From: Erythrocercus mccallii
Lineage: Eukaryota; Chordata; Aves; Passeriformes; Dicruridae
DNA: 64,000 bases
Assembly (NCBI GenBank): GCA_013397435.1
Contig: VZRG01002594.1
Coordinates: forward strand, 30,047 to 94,046
Direction of reading: 5' to 3'
Made by a program: the position numbers and the translations under genes. Within the stretch, counting starts at the first letter, position 1; every line of letters starts with the position of its first letter. Under the pieces are notes generated by a model. The model did not search any database, was not told the DNA's origin, and was given only the letters and a program-made list of their open reading frames with translations. Positions 12,950 through 27,100 of this stretch are shown here, piece by piece.

Positions 12950-15831
12950 GTGGAAACCAAGAGGGAGGGGAGAGGACAAAACCAAAAACAGGGGCATTGC
13001 AGTCAGACTTTGACTTTCAGTTACAGAAGAGATCTCTATCTCCATGTAAGTGGGGTTTTCAACTATTAAATAAATGGCATCTAAAAATAGAACATTTGAC
13101 AATTTCAACACATGTATTATTATTTCTTTTAAATAAATATTGCATGGAAATGATGCTGCTTTGCCACCATAGCTGCCTCCTTTCTTTCTGGAATTAAACA
13201 ATCACCTCTGGTTTTCCTTGGATTAATGGTTTGCTTCTAATGGCAAATGCTATTTCCTCCACTGCTATGTTTCAATTTTTGTTTTTATTCATTTTTTGTT
13301 TGTTTGTTTTAAAGGCCTGAATAGGCCCAGGTGAAAATGATGAGCTTCCTTCCTAACCCTCTGCAGGCCTCTGACCTGGCTCAAGGTTGAAATATGATGG
13401 CTTTTCTTAAAATTTCCTATTATTTGAACAGTCTTTCTCTGTGTCTTGAAACAAAACCTAGCTTCCTGCTGTGGAGCTTGGGAGTGATGCTTCCACAGAT
13501 TGCTTTCAAACTGGGAGCCCCCAAAGAGCCCCCACATGCCTGTGACACAAACTGCCTGCGATGTTCTTTCCCGCAAATCCCAGGGGAGTTTGTCCTGGCA
13601 ATGGGAGCAGCCCTCACACAACCACTTCTGCACAGCAGCAAGCACCTCTCCTGGCAGCAGGGAGGATGCACACAGAAGGAAAGTACCAGGACACCCCTGT
13701 CCCTGCTGCCCCTTATGCTTTCCCCTAACACTCTGCTGTGGTTCCTGCAGGCTCCCACAGTGCTTTCCAGGTTCAGTAAAGCTTTTGTCTTTCCTCCTTC
13801 TCCTCAACTGGTGATCCTAGAAACAGCTTTGTCTCAGGACAAAGTCCAAAGGTGGCATCGATCCACCAGTCTGGGATCAAGTTCCAAAGTGCACATCAGC
13901 ATCCAGGCTGGCTGCCCATCCCCACACTTCCTGAGAACAAAACAGTTAATGCTGAGCCCTTCTCTGTCCCTGCTTACTCTGAGCAGTCGCTGCTCCAGGG
14001 GGGGAGGAGTGCAAGCGAAGCTTGATAGGTAAAATGGGGAGGGGGACATGGATCTTCCTTCCACTTGTTAGGACAGCTCATCCCTGAAATGCTCTGAGGC
14101 TTTTAACAAAGTGAACATAAAAGACCAATCCCTTCAAGGTGCAGAAAGGCCCAGCCATGATCCTGGTGGTCCTGCACTGCCAGGGAAGGTGACAGGAGAG
14201 CTCCCTTGTGCTCGGGACCGGCACGCTCCCATCACCTCCTCCCAGAAGCAAAAAAAGCCCAGGCTTCCCCATGGCAGGGGCCATTTCTACAGAAACTACT
14301 TTTGGAAATGCAAACCTTTTGCTGATATTTATTTGCTGTCCATTTTCATCAGCCTAAAACCCATGAGCAGGTATTTTACAAGGGGAGTACTTCTGCGCAT
14401 CTGCAGACCTGGTCCTCCCTAATCGTGAAATTATGTGGAAAAGGGGGATAATTCTTTCTTGTAAACACAATTATTTTGGGATACCATCCTTCTCTTCACC
14501 AGTCCCATGGGTGTGTCAGGGAGAGAGCAAGGGATGTGAGAGGGGACCGGCGGGCTAAGGCACACTATTACATATGAGGACGGCAGGATGCTGCTGTCAC
14601 ACCACAGGGAATCTTTGGGTAGAGAAGGGTGACATCTCACTGAATTCACACATGCCATGGGTGCTGTCTTCACTGACACTGTGACAAGGAAAATAATTCT
14701 TGTTCCCTTGACAGGTTTCTAAGTCACTGGGTCCATCCTATAGCATGGCTGAGAGAACAAATGGGTTGTCTCCCACATGAAGAAGACTGTACTTTGGTAC
14801 AAAGCCTGCTCTTAGATATTCACCAAGACCCTCAATGGTTGCAGGCAAATATCCAAATGCAATTTATGTTATGTTCCACATTCAGCCACTTAATCCCTCC
14901 TTAACCAGAAGCAATTCCTTCCCATGGAAGCTCTTAGAACAATGTCCAAGCAATCACAGTGAACCAAAACAGCTTTCCACTCCCACTCACTGAAATGACA
15001 AAAATCAGCCCAAGAATCCTCATGGTGACATCTCTCAGCAGAGAGGCAGAGCTGTTCCAAACACACCACATCGTTTTGCCACCCCAGCTGTGTTTGGCTT
15101 GCAAGGCTAAAGCTGAGCCAGCCCCTCAGTAACACAGCTGGAGTGCCCGGGGCATGGATGTGCACGAGAGCACAGCAAGGAGGACCAAAGCAGTGATAAC
15201 TTGAAAAAGAAACTTGCAGCACTGAAAGCAGCATAGTGGCTTCCTCACTTATGTCAGCTGGCTGACAAAAGCAGGGGATGAGGTTGGAAAGCAGGCAGAG
15301 CAGATCCTTTTGCTGTTTTTCCTGTAACATAATGCTGTTTGGTGCTTGATGAGGTTGCTACTTGCTCTCTGAGGAGTGAAGATACCAAAGATTGCATCTG
15401 TGCTTGCAAAAACAACTCCTCTGGCATGCTGTCTGGGCACACAACTGCTGCAGCCTGTGGGATGTTGCATAACCACCTCTGGAGGCAGATTTCCTTCATC
15501 AGCATCATGTGCAATTATTGTCCTGCTGGTTATTTGTGACAGAAATGTTTATAGACCATCAATACATCAGGCCATTCAGACAATTCATTGCACTTCATCA
15601 TTTTAAAGGAAGGTGCCATCTTCCGTCTCTTCTTTTTCAAGGTAGCAAAGTGCTACCCTAGAAAAACACAGTTCAAGGGTTTTCCAGTGTAGCCAGATAA
15701 CTTCCAACTTTGTTTAAAATATTGTCCCTTGCAGGTGCTTTGTATTGAACAATTAAAACAAAAAATACACTGTTTCTGAGGCTTCAAAAGTGCAAAAAAA
15801 CTTCAAGGTATTTAACCACCTGGAGAAGCAG

Positions 15832-15953
15832 TTAAGGCATATTTGCTTCCAGTCTCAGCCACTGTAATCCCTGTCTGATGTAGTGTACCAGCTCTGTCAG
15901 GCTACTGGTCAGTGCCAGGGCACTCGTTGCTCTGCTGAGTTCAGCAAAAAACT
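15832..15953 (-). CDS. AFF1: AFF1 terminal coding exon with stop codon
   Basis: Encodes r1183-1222, EFFAELSRATSALALTSSLT then ELVHYIRQGLQWLRLEANMP, followed by TAA. It matches the human C-terminus in length and in LVHYxRQG. The acceptor tttttcag precedes an AG that completes the Glu codon. The exon continues into the 3' UTR. It lies 2.7 kb from the previous exon. Confidence 0.95.
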
Positions 15954-18053
15954 CTGAAAAAAGGGAAAGAGAGAGAAAACTTTTAGTTGGTTTCGTAGAG
16001 CAGGCACACCTGACAGGTGAGGAGTGACAGCAGCAGCAGACAGCTGGCCAGTCCTGATAAACAGTGCTAGTGCAGACAGCTCAGCAGTCACAGGGCTGGG
16101 AAGGGTGACAAGCACAGCAGGCAATGCAGGCAACAGGGAAACACATTTACACACACTGAGACACCTCATCATGCCCTGACTTTAAAGGACACTGAGAGTT
16201 TGCAGTAGGAGGGCAAAAGTTTGGGTGTTTGTACCACAGTCCCTCGCTTCAACTTCTTCCAAATTCTAAACAGGACAAATTTGAGTGTGTCCCTGAGCAG
16301 CACCTGGAAGCACACGTAGCTGTGTTCCCTTTCCTTCATCCATCCTCAAACCTTGGAGACATCAGGATTTCTCTATTTGTGTAGGTTGCCAGGCTATACA
16401 GCTCTGGTTTGGATCGCTTATAGCTTAGAACATGTCTGGCAGATCTCACATTCCTCTCATCCCATCACCAGCTCCAGGCATCCTGCTCCTCCTCCTGCAC
16501 AGGAGGTGACTTCTTGCAGCACACCTGACTGTGCTGTGAGGGGCTGGCAGGCTGCAAGCCCTGCTCTGTGCTGGCAATCATCTGTGCAGGTGACCATGAG
16601 CTGTGGGAAATTCTCACACCTCCTCCTTTGCAGTCACCTTTCCAAGACACTCCTGCATAACCTGCCTCCCACTGACATGGGCCCAGTCCCTCACTCTTCA
16701 GCTAAACCATGTTGCTATATACCTTTTCAGAAACTGGTCATTCTCAGCTCTCCTTTTTGACACCCAAAGATTGAAGCTAGAGGTGGAAAAATTTTGCTTG
16801 GCTGCATGAAGCTCTTCAGAAGCAGAGTGCACAACACTTCCTTTCTAATGCTTCTGCCAGTGCAGAAGCACAGAACACATTCTCTCTGATTTTTCTGCTT
16901 TTGTTTACAGAATCCATGCCCTCCATGGGGAATAGAAGGAATTCAAAGCCCTTGTCTGAGCAAACAGAAGATAACCTGATCTGTCAGCACAGAATCATGT
17001 GAAAGAAGACTTCACATCCATGCCTCCAGCCTCAGCTTGTCCTTGCAGAGGGAAATCAGAGGCTTGAAGACAACCTTTTACAGCCTTGTGATCCACAGTG
17101 CTGCTCTGAATTACAGTGAGGAGCTGGGACCTGTCAGTGGACCCTCCAGAAGACACTTCAGCTCTGCACCAGTGTCTTGGACAGTAGTTACAGCTCACTG
17201 CTTTCCAATAGCTTAGGACTTCCCTGCTTATAAGATCTTGATAGCTAAAGGCTGCTGTTCTTTCTTCCTCTTCTTATGCCCTATAAATTGCATAAAAGAA
17301 TAAAGGATGTGGCCTTTTTTATTAATTTTGCATTTTCATTCTCTGTACCTCTTTGTATATTACACTGATTGTCAGTAAGTTCCAGTTCTGAAATGCCTCC
17401 AACTGTCCTGAACAGTGACACTACCACCATGCCTACCTGAGTATTTACTGCACAGGTATCCTGCATAGATCCACTCCCTATAGAGTATTTAGTACCCCAG
17501 TCATCATCCCCCTACATCAGGACCAGCCACACAGAGCATGTTTTGAATTTAGTCTTGACTGACGCAAGGTTGTGCTTAGGCTGCCCTCCCACACACACAT
17601 TTTCCTCCATGACTTACTGCTCTGGCTTATTAGCAGCATCCACGGTTTCTATGTGACACTCTTTTATCAGCCTTTTGAGGACAGAATCAAAAATGCCACA
17701 CATGAACTGCTGCTGCAAGCACAGATTTGCTCAGAGGACAGCCAACAACCAGGTTGTTATTCAAAGGTGACTTAGAAAGCCTTTTGATTTTCAGCAAGTG
17801 CCTTATTAGTGTGAGAATTTTTACAGCCTTCCAACAATCCAGCCAGGCACATTGTGCTTATTTTCTTTTGCAAGTTTGCCAACAAGTCATGGCAATGCAT
17901 CTCTTCACCCACACTGGCTCTCAAAACTTTGTGTTGTATGGAAAATGACACTGCTGAGGCCACATAGGGTGGCAAGTCACAGGCTGGACTGCACCCATCT
18001 TATGGCTTTTGTGTTTTCACCACTGCTTGTGCCAAAGGACAATACAACAAAAC

Positions 18054-18102
<49 letters not shown>

Positions 18103-21100
18103 GTTGCACCAATTCTAGGAATTGCTGCTGCAAATACTGGGCATGTACCCAGCAAGGACTCAAATTCAAGTGCTGCTCAGCTTCTCTGTTAGGCAGAGAA
18201 GCCAGTTTCACCATTTTCAAGACAAAATGACCTGGAAATTTGACAAAAAATAAAACACAAGGCTACAGGCCAAAACTATATTTTTCAACAAAGTGAACCA
18301 ACTCAGAAAAGCTCAGTATCCCAAAGGGAAAGACAGAAAAAACCCAAACCCCTTAAAAAACCTAAACCCCTTACATTTCTTGTGTTACCATGAAGCAAGT
18401 TGTCTGGTTTCCTGCACTCAACATCCTCATCCCTTAGCTCTTGGACATTTGAGGATGCCAAGAAAACCTTTTAATGGGAACACCCACCAAGTGTCATAGT
18501 CAAGTATCTCTGCCAAGATGCCCTGGCAGAGATATTCAACATATTTCATGCTTTGATCTTTAGGTATGGTGCTTGCTGCACTGAGTGTAAGGATTGAAGC
18601 AAATACATAACCACCACACATGAGACAGAAAAGACAAAGGGCAAAAATTTACCTTTATTCTTTCTGGCCAGTGCATCAGCCTTTTCCCAAATTTCATATG
18701 CATGGAGGATATAGGAGGTGATGTTGACATAGGAAGAGGTGACACTGGAGATATGACAGGAGACAGTGACAGTAGAGCCAGTGCTGTTGCCAATGCCATT
18801 GCTATCATTTGATCCTGGCTGAGAACTCACAGATCCAGCAGGAGAGGGTATTGGGGAAAGAGGAGAAGGCAAGCCTGTGCTTCTGCAGCAGAAAAGAAAC
18901 ACCATCATAAACATTCAGCTTCAGAGTTAAACATCTTTCCCCAAGGCTGCCTCATGCCAGGAGCTCCAGTGTCACCCAGGCCTGCAGCATGGAGTGGAGC
19001 ACTGAAAAGTGAGATGTGTTCAGCTACAGCAATTGTACTTCGAGGGCAAGGCCAAATTTTTGGAAGTGATTGTGAAGGACTCTACTCAACAAGAGAAAAT
19101 GTGGGACCAGACATCGGAAAGGGCCACCCATCCATCTTCCAAAATCTACATCTACTTGTGAAAGTCTTCACCAGATTACCCAAGTGTTTTCCCTAATGCC
19201 TTCCAAATCAGGCACACTGAATCTCCCCTCCTGTGGAGGCTGGAGCTTCTGGCAGCTCCTCAGAACAGGTGACCACAGCCAGGTCAGCCTACACACACTT
19301 ATTTATAGACCCAGGGCAGCTAAATGTGATCAGCTGGCCGCCTTCCAGACACAGCCTAGCTCATCACACCCCCACCACTTCAACCAACCTAATTTTAGTC
19401 ACTGGTATGACAGGGCTTCCACCACTGCTCTCATGAGACCATTTACTTCTCAATGAACTATCCTGTGCAAGGTGGCCAAAAAATGTATCTGGAATCAGCA
19501 CCACTGTCTAAGTCCAAACAAGCTTCTTTTGGCTGCAGATTTTGAAAGACGGCCTGGTAGCTGTCAGTCACGTGAAATGACCACAGCACACAGAAAAGCT
19601 CTTACTCATTGCCATTGAAACACAGACACATGACAACAAATTTTTAAATCTTACCTTGCAACACCCGGAGAAGATGCTTGTATTACTCTGAAATTACTCT
19701 GCAGCAAGGAATAAAAATCTAGTAAGTTTGGGATTGTTCAACTGACGTCAGTAACTACCACAGCCATCCAGCTGGCAGCTTAACGATACCTGTGCCCTAC
19801 CTTGAAGTGGTCATTCAGGAGTCTGGAATACCTCATTGCAGTGTCTTTTTTGTAACCAAACATTGCCATGTGCAGAATGGACTGGCAGCGCATGCTGTGG
19901 ACAGAAACACACCCGAGCATCAGTGTTTGTGCCCAGCCTTGTGGGATGAAGGCAGGCACACCTCAGCTCTACTGGAAAGTCAAGAAAGGTCAAAATTTCT
20001 CCTCCTTCTGATCGTGATAAAAAAAGACTTTGTGAAAGAAAACCACAAGGGAAAGCAAGAAACAAGGAAGGGCCTTCTCTGGTCTTTCATACAGACAGGT
20101 GCCCAGGCTCTCAGAGGTGCCAAAGGCTGAGGTAAGCCCTGCCCCAGAAGAGCCTTGTCCATGAAGCTGTAGCTTCAGTTACACAGCTCAAACATGGGCA
20201 GCCAAATCACATTCTTTCACCTTAGGTGAAAGCTCTTATGTGCTCTCAAGTTACCAGCAGATCAAATTTTAAAGCCTGTACCTTCTACATATGGTCCCTT
20301 GTGATCTCCCAGCTTACTTTAGAGATGTTTCAATTCATTCTGGTTTTTATATTGTGTTTTTTTCTGTTCTTTTACATTGTTTTTTTTCCTTGCATAACTC
20401 TAACTCCCATTTAATTCATTCCTTCACCCCTGGAAGCAATGGATCTTTCCCTCCATCAAACTTCAAAGCAGGGCACAAAGGAGCAGAAGCAGTTACCGTA
20501 ACACAGCAAAGATTTTTCCATGTGAGGAGACTGAGGAGTCTGCAAATGGTTTCAAAGTCATAATGAATCTAGGGAAAGAAAATAAACAGGACCTTGTCAG
20601 CCACCAGAGCACTCTGGAGCTCCATAGTTTATGAAAAAAGAGTGCATGTCATTATCTTAAAAGCAGTAGGAAAGTCAGGAAACCTGCCCTGAGTTCTTAG
20701 TCCTGGCAGAAAGAACTTTGTAAGATCTTGAGCAGAGGCCTGTGTGTCAAAATGCCCTCCCCTCCAAACATGCCAACCTGTCACCCTCTGAAAGCCACTT
20801 ACTTGATGAGTACTATGGTGTCACTGAGTATGCTGTAAGCTGATTGTGGCTCCAGCACATCTGATTCCAAGGCAATCCCATATTCAATGAATAAAAGGGC
20901 AGCCTCCAGGTACTGAAAGGCCTTTCCAGTCTTGTCAGTCTATTGGGAAGAAAATTCTCATTTTTTAACTAAGACCAAAGACACTTCTCTCAAGCATACA
21001 TGAATTCTCTTTTCTTCCTAGTTAGGCAGGATTTGAAGAGAGAAAGTATTTCAGTCTGGCCTCTGGGTGAAAATTAAAGGATTCTCAGCAGAACACTTAA

Positions 21101-24100
21101 TGTGATCCCAGTCATCAGCTTTGTGTGCTCCCTTTGGCTTTCTTTGCTCAATGGTTTCCTTGAGTAATTTATTATCTTCACTTTTTTTGATATTGTTGTC
21201 TGGTCTTGGAGGCTTGCCTTCTGCGAGGCACAGGGGGATTTCCCACTGCAGTATTCCCTCCATTTTCACAGGTAAACAGAAAGTAGCAAATGAACATTAT
21301 CTGACTGAGATAATTATCTGCCATAATTAGCAAAGAAATATGTTCCCTTGTGCACACCATTAAACTGTACAGAGCACAGAAAATCAGATCTGCCAAGGCC
21401 ACTTCCAAATCCCGGTCACCAGCAACTCAGTAACTGCCAGGATACTGACTTTTCTGACTTTAAATTGTCTTAAAACTAACTGTTTCATCTCTTTTCCAAG
21501 GATGCATTTATAGCTCTGCAAAGCTAACCTCCGACAATGCCAGCTCTGAATCCCATTTTTTAGGGGTGTTTGCACCAAAGATAAACAACTAAACATCTGG
21601 CAAATAAAGACAGCCTCCCAACACGACTGAACACACTCCATGTACGGAGTATGGAAGTCATGGTAGCCAGCGAACCTCATTCCCACACAGTCAGGGACCA
21701 GGGCTGAGTGCAGCAGCTGGCCAACATTCCCAGCACAAGGTCAAGACATACCATTGCATCAGCTTTGTGCTTCAGCCTCTGGGCCTGTTCAATATAGTAT
21801 TCCTTTGAATGCTGCCTGAATTGGGGACAGAGAGGAAAAACAGATGAAAAAGGGTAGGATAATTTTCAGTTTTACTTTCTTATCTAGAGAATGCTATGGG
21901 TTGATTGATTTCTTAAAAAAATATGTTGGAATAATATTGAAACTTACCCTTAGAAATAAAAAAATCACCAGAGGTTGGGCTTCTATGGAAGCAAGTAAAC
22001 TTCCTCATTCCCATGGAAAGATAGTAGTTACAACATCTATCATTCCTCAAGTACAGACCCATAAATACATTTTAATTGAAACAAAGGAAATTTTGCAGCA
22101 ACCACACACTTATCTGAGACCAAAACTTGCATTGAAGTTACCTGCTTACAAGAGAGATGGTCCCTAATTTCCAGAGTAGCTTCCCTCAAACCAAATCTTG
22201 TAAAACTTTGCCTTCTTGTAAACCTTTACTTTGTGGTGGGTAGGCATGAGAAGGCAGTACAGGGCAGATCTCACATCTCTCCCCCTCTCTTTCCTCCCAA
22301 AGAAGTGCTCATGGAAAAGCAGAAGCCAGGGTGGCCTCATGGCCAGCCTTGCCTCATGTCTTCAGAAAATAAAGATGAGGCATGTCAAACAAAAACTTAC
22401 TTTTCAAACTTGAGCAGAGGTCTCCTTGGCTTAGAGGTACCATTTGGCAAAGAAGGCACTGGGAAAGGCTTTGTGACATCATCTGCAGATCCCTGAAAAA
22501 GGACAGAGATAAAGCTGGTTAGTTAGAGAGATATGCCTAAACCAATTCCAAAGCCCGGCTTTCCTAAATTTCAAGTGAAAATGTTTATCTGTCCCAAGCA
22601 TAGTCTATTCTCCAGGCTCTCTTCCCCAGCAACCTCTGCTTGCTTCTGAACTGATGTAACACTACTCAAACTTCTCCCAGCCTCAGAGAAATTCAGCAGC
22701 AGGTTTCCTTGCACAAGCAAAGAGAGCAGTGAGGCTGCAAGCAGCACAGTTTTCTTGTCCTCTATCCAAGGCAGAACGGTAAGATCTATTCACACTTATT
22801 TCCACCTTAACCACACAACAATTGCTGATTCCCCATTACTAACTACAGGGAGAAGGAAAAAGCAAGCAGTTAGAGCCAGCTAATACACTGTCCACAGTCT
22901 GGCTTAACACACACAGAGCAACATCCCAGACCACACACCCCGAGCCTCCAGTAAACAGCCATGTAATCGAATTTTGTAACCCAGAAATGCAAAGAACCAG
23001 CTGCAACGATCATGAACCATTTTGTTAACAAGCTTATACCTGGGTTGTAGTCAATGCCACAGGTGCTTGTTTTCTTATTTTTAAACAATCCTCACTTCCT
23101 TTTTATAAGCACGCTTATTTTGTCACCAATACATCAGTACTGTACTTGCAGTTACCTACAATCTGAAATGGTGATTAGCATAGACACGATTCTCATGCCT
23201 TTGTTGTGTACAGAGCACACAGAACATGTTTCTGAAGAGAATCACATAGCACCCACGCTGGAGGAAACATCCCACCAGTTATCCTGGATACCTACTTTGA
23301 TGGCTTTTGACAGTTCCATATGATTTCCCTCCACTTTCCTGTGCTTGGCAAACAAAGGATCCTTGTGGTTGCTCTTGTTCCTGGCAGGGTTATCCATGGC
23401 AGGCAGGTGATCAATCTCATTTTTGGGTCTCTTTTGGGTCATCTTGGCTGACTTTGGTGCAGGTTGTGCAGAAGACATAGCTGGCAGTGGCGGGAGCACA
23501 TCTTTCTTCTGGGTTTCAGATGAAGCTTTTGATGCTCTGGAGATGGGAAGCAAATTTATGAATACATAGAATGTAGGGATTTTTTACAAACTTAGTTACA
23601 TCATGTGCCAATTCTGTTTAAACTCCTTTGGAAGTGTGAGATGACTTGTTAATAATACAAAGAATCCAACAGCGAAATGAAACTTCAGGGGCTTCATTGT
23701 GCTTTCAACAGCAAACCTTCACCTACCATCAATATACAAGCAGGAGTAAGTCTCAGAACTTGTCCTCAGAGCAAACACTTGTAACCAGAACATCAGGACA
23801 TTGCAAAAAAAGCATGCCTCCAATACAGCCCCTTTTCACTCAGTGAGGGAGATGATTACAGTGACTAAAATCCCTGGGAAATATCACCCAACAAGGCAAA
23901 TGAACTGCAGCACTGCCTGCCTCTCCCCCTTTCAGTAGATGATATTTTCTGTGGCCAGAGATACTCACCCTGACACTTGATCCTGTATGTGCTTTGACAG
24001 AATTAAACTGAGTTCCACTTTTAAGACTTGCCAGATCAACTAGACAACACTCACATAGTTGAGAGAGACTAAAATGTTATGTTTTTAAATGGCAGAAATT

Positions 24101-27100
24101 ATCACATTTAATAACATTAGATTTCTAATCATCTGAAGTTAGGATGAGCAGGAAACTCTGACAGCTCTAAGTAGCACCAAATCGTTCTAAACTTTGTTTC
24201 ACTACTATTCATTTACATTTTATTCAGTTTCTCAAAGTTTCCAAGAAAACACTTAGCAAGGAATCCCAGCTCGTGGACTGAAACATCAGAAGAGGAGGAA
24301 ATTAAGTTTAACCCAGTGAGGAGACAGGTGTGATGGTGTACATCCTGCCTCATTCTGTTGTGCATGGGAGAATCCTTTCCCCTCTTTCACCATGCACTTT
24401 TCCCATGGTATGGTTCCTACTCACATCACACAGATACTCCACGCTTCTCCACCTTGGCACAGCTGATGCTCCACAGAGCACAGAATCACCACCTGACCTG
24501 CCCAAGTGCACTCTCTCTCCAAAAATGCACCCCATCCTTCCTACTCCAAAAGCCAGAATGTGACTAAAACAGGTGCTCATTTTCATTGAGAAAAAGGGAG
24601 GAATAAGCCCCAGAATTAAAGTTTTTGCATTACTACCACAGTTCAAATATCCCTTCACATCCCTTCCAACTAAATGTTAGTCCCAATTCCTCAGTGCTTC
24701 CAGAGTGCATCAGTGTTTTCTCTTCAGAAAAGCAGTTTACTCCTATTGTCAGGACACAAACCTCAACACTACATACCGATCAAAGCCAACACCTCAAATC
24801 CAGGCCACAAGCAAGCAGGAATTGAGTGCAGTAGCCTGTGACTGAGACATGAGTCTCCCCTCTCAGGAACACTGCCCAGTTGGAAACATACTCTTGGAAG
24901 CACTCACTGGAGCAAAGGCCTAGCCAGAATGCTGGCAGTGCTCTGGTATGAAAATTACAGGGGAAGCTCCAGCAGAGCTACCAGAAGCACTGCATATGCT
25001 GCACTGGGGAAAAGGAGGAATTCCTGGTCACAAAGGCCACCTGAAATTCCAGACAGTTAGGACTCAAAAGGCACATTGGTTTTGTGTCCATTGGGTCACT
25101 TAGGAAAACAAGACAAAGACAACAGGATGATTTTAGTGGAGAAGAGAAATGCTCCCTGCCCTTACCCACCTACACCTACAGAGCTGCTTTCTGGACTGGT
25201 TGCTTCCAGGGTGTAAAGGCAAATCTGCTGCAGATTAGGTGTCAGAAGGAGCATTATATTAGAAGCAAACTCAGCAAACTGAGTATAAGGACAGGAGATA
25301 CAATTCCTTGATCTAAGCTGCTTAGGAAAGACTTGGATCTATACATCCTTCTGCCATTCCACCACTGTATACTCACTTCAATTTACTGGAATCTTTGTTA
25401 GCTGAAGACTGCAATGATTTTGTTTCCTTTTCTGATTTCATTTTCTTCCGATCAGTCTCCTCCTTCTCTCCCCTCTAATAGGAAGGGAAAAAAAGAAAAA
25501 ATAAAATCACTTAGGTTTTCAAAGTTCACATAAAATACAGACCAACACGGCTAAGTTTGATTGATTCTGGTTAAAAAAAAAAAGAAGAAAAAAATACCTT
25601 ATCGAAACCAAGAAATTGCAAACCCTCAGCACAGAAGATACAAATTGGAAGCTCATTTACAAGTAACCTAAAATGACATTTTATCTAATTTTGCTTGCAT
25701 AGATTAATTGCTTTGTAGTGGCAGGGATGGAACTGCTAAACCTATTGCTGCTAACAGTAATCAAAAGCAAGGCATTTGCATGTGAGTTAGATCACACAGA
25801 TACTCCAGATGCGCAGAGGGTTTGGTTTTTACCACCAAAATGCAGATATAGGTGAAATTTTAAAGCACCGGTAATCCAGGGACCCCAGAGCTGGATGCAG
25901 CACTGCAGGTGAGGTCTCACCAGAGCAGAGCAGAGGGGCAGAATCCCCTCCCTCAGCCTCCTGACCACACATCTTTGGATGCAGCCCAGGACACGTTTTG
26001 CTTTCTGGGCTAAAAGCACACTCTGCTGGGTCACGTCCAGCCCCTCATCCAGCAGAACCTCCAGGTCCTTCTCTGCCAGCACGCTCTCAGTGAGTTCTTC
26101 TCCCAGTATGCACGCATGCCTGGGACACAGCCAGCTTTGTGTCACTCACAGGGGTGTGCTGTGACACAGAGTCTGCCTCAGGACAAGGCTCCAGCACTGA
26201 GATCACATCCTTACGCTGTTTTTCAGGCTCCACACTGCTACAAAAGATGTCTGACAGGTGTATCTGCCCAGCTGGCTGCCATGAGGCCTGAGGCCCCAAG
26301 GGCACTGATGTACTGACAGAACTGACAGACACACTCTGAGGGGATTTCCCTGCAGTCAGGCATTGAGATTGCAAGGAAAGACATGTCTAACATCAAATAG
26401 CTCCTCTCCTCTGTCTCTTAGACAACAGGAAAAAAATGTGACAGATTGACTGCCTGTTTCCCTTTCTTCCACCGCTCTGCAAGAGTAAGAATTTCTGGGG
26501 TCTCTCAAGTTTCTTCAGCATTTCCCCGCTCTTCTCAATTCTCCCTCACAACTACAGGAAATTCATAAAATGGCAAAATGAAATGAAACCCAAACCAAGG
26601 TTATTCACCCCCCCATGCTGAGCCACCTGCTCTATGACGAGGACCAAAAAGGGAGTCAGGGACTGAAATATCTAGAGGGAATACCCATTCCCCACAAGGC
26701 CTGCAGCCAGCTCTTTGTGCAGCTGACCCAGCTGACTGGAGGTATATTCATAGTCCCCTTTGGGAGTCAGCTTTTCAAAAAACACTTGTGAGCAACCATC
26801 GCCTCAGTTAAATAAAGAGCTGTCTTGTAATTCAAGGGAAAGCAACTGCTACAACTGGTTTTATTGTCTGAGAAAACCAGGATTTCAAGAAAACAGAGCA
26901 AAAATATATCCTAAAATACCAAAGCACATTAGACAGCTTACAGGGCTTTTCACTTGCTCAGGAGGGGATTTGTGACCAACAAGAAACATCTGCAGGCAGT
27001 TTTGATTCTCATTCTCCTTGATAATAGCTTTATAGAAGGATAATGGCTCTACTCCCAACCTATGAAGTGGGAAGTCCACACAGGCTTTTCAAATACCACA

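Larger units (their letters stand above)
12831..15831 (-). other. AFF1: Probable AFF1 3' untranslated region
   Basis: There is no further coding sequence after the stop, and human AFF1 has a multi-kilobase 3' UTR. The lower limit is set at the tandem AATAAA pair near 12831. A longer form (toward 11 kb) or a shorter one ending near 12944 or 14330 is possible. Open frames on both strands here, including one of 212 codons on the plus strand at 13394-14032, show no family resemblance. Confidence 0.5.

Noticed and set aside
13394..14032. 212-codon plus-strand open frame
   Set aside because: It lies opposite the probable AFF1 3' UTR, overlaps other random frames on both strands and resembles no known protein.
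17560..18099. Possible processed retrocopy ending in the 43-base poly(A)
   Set aside because: No recognisable coding sequence, no AATAAA close upstream and no obvious target-site duplication.
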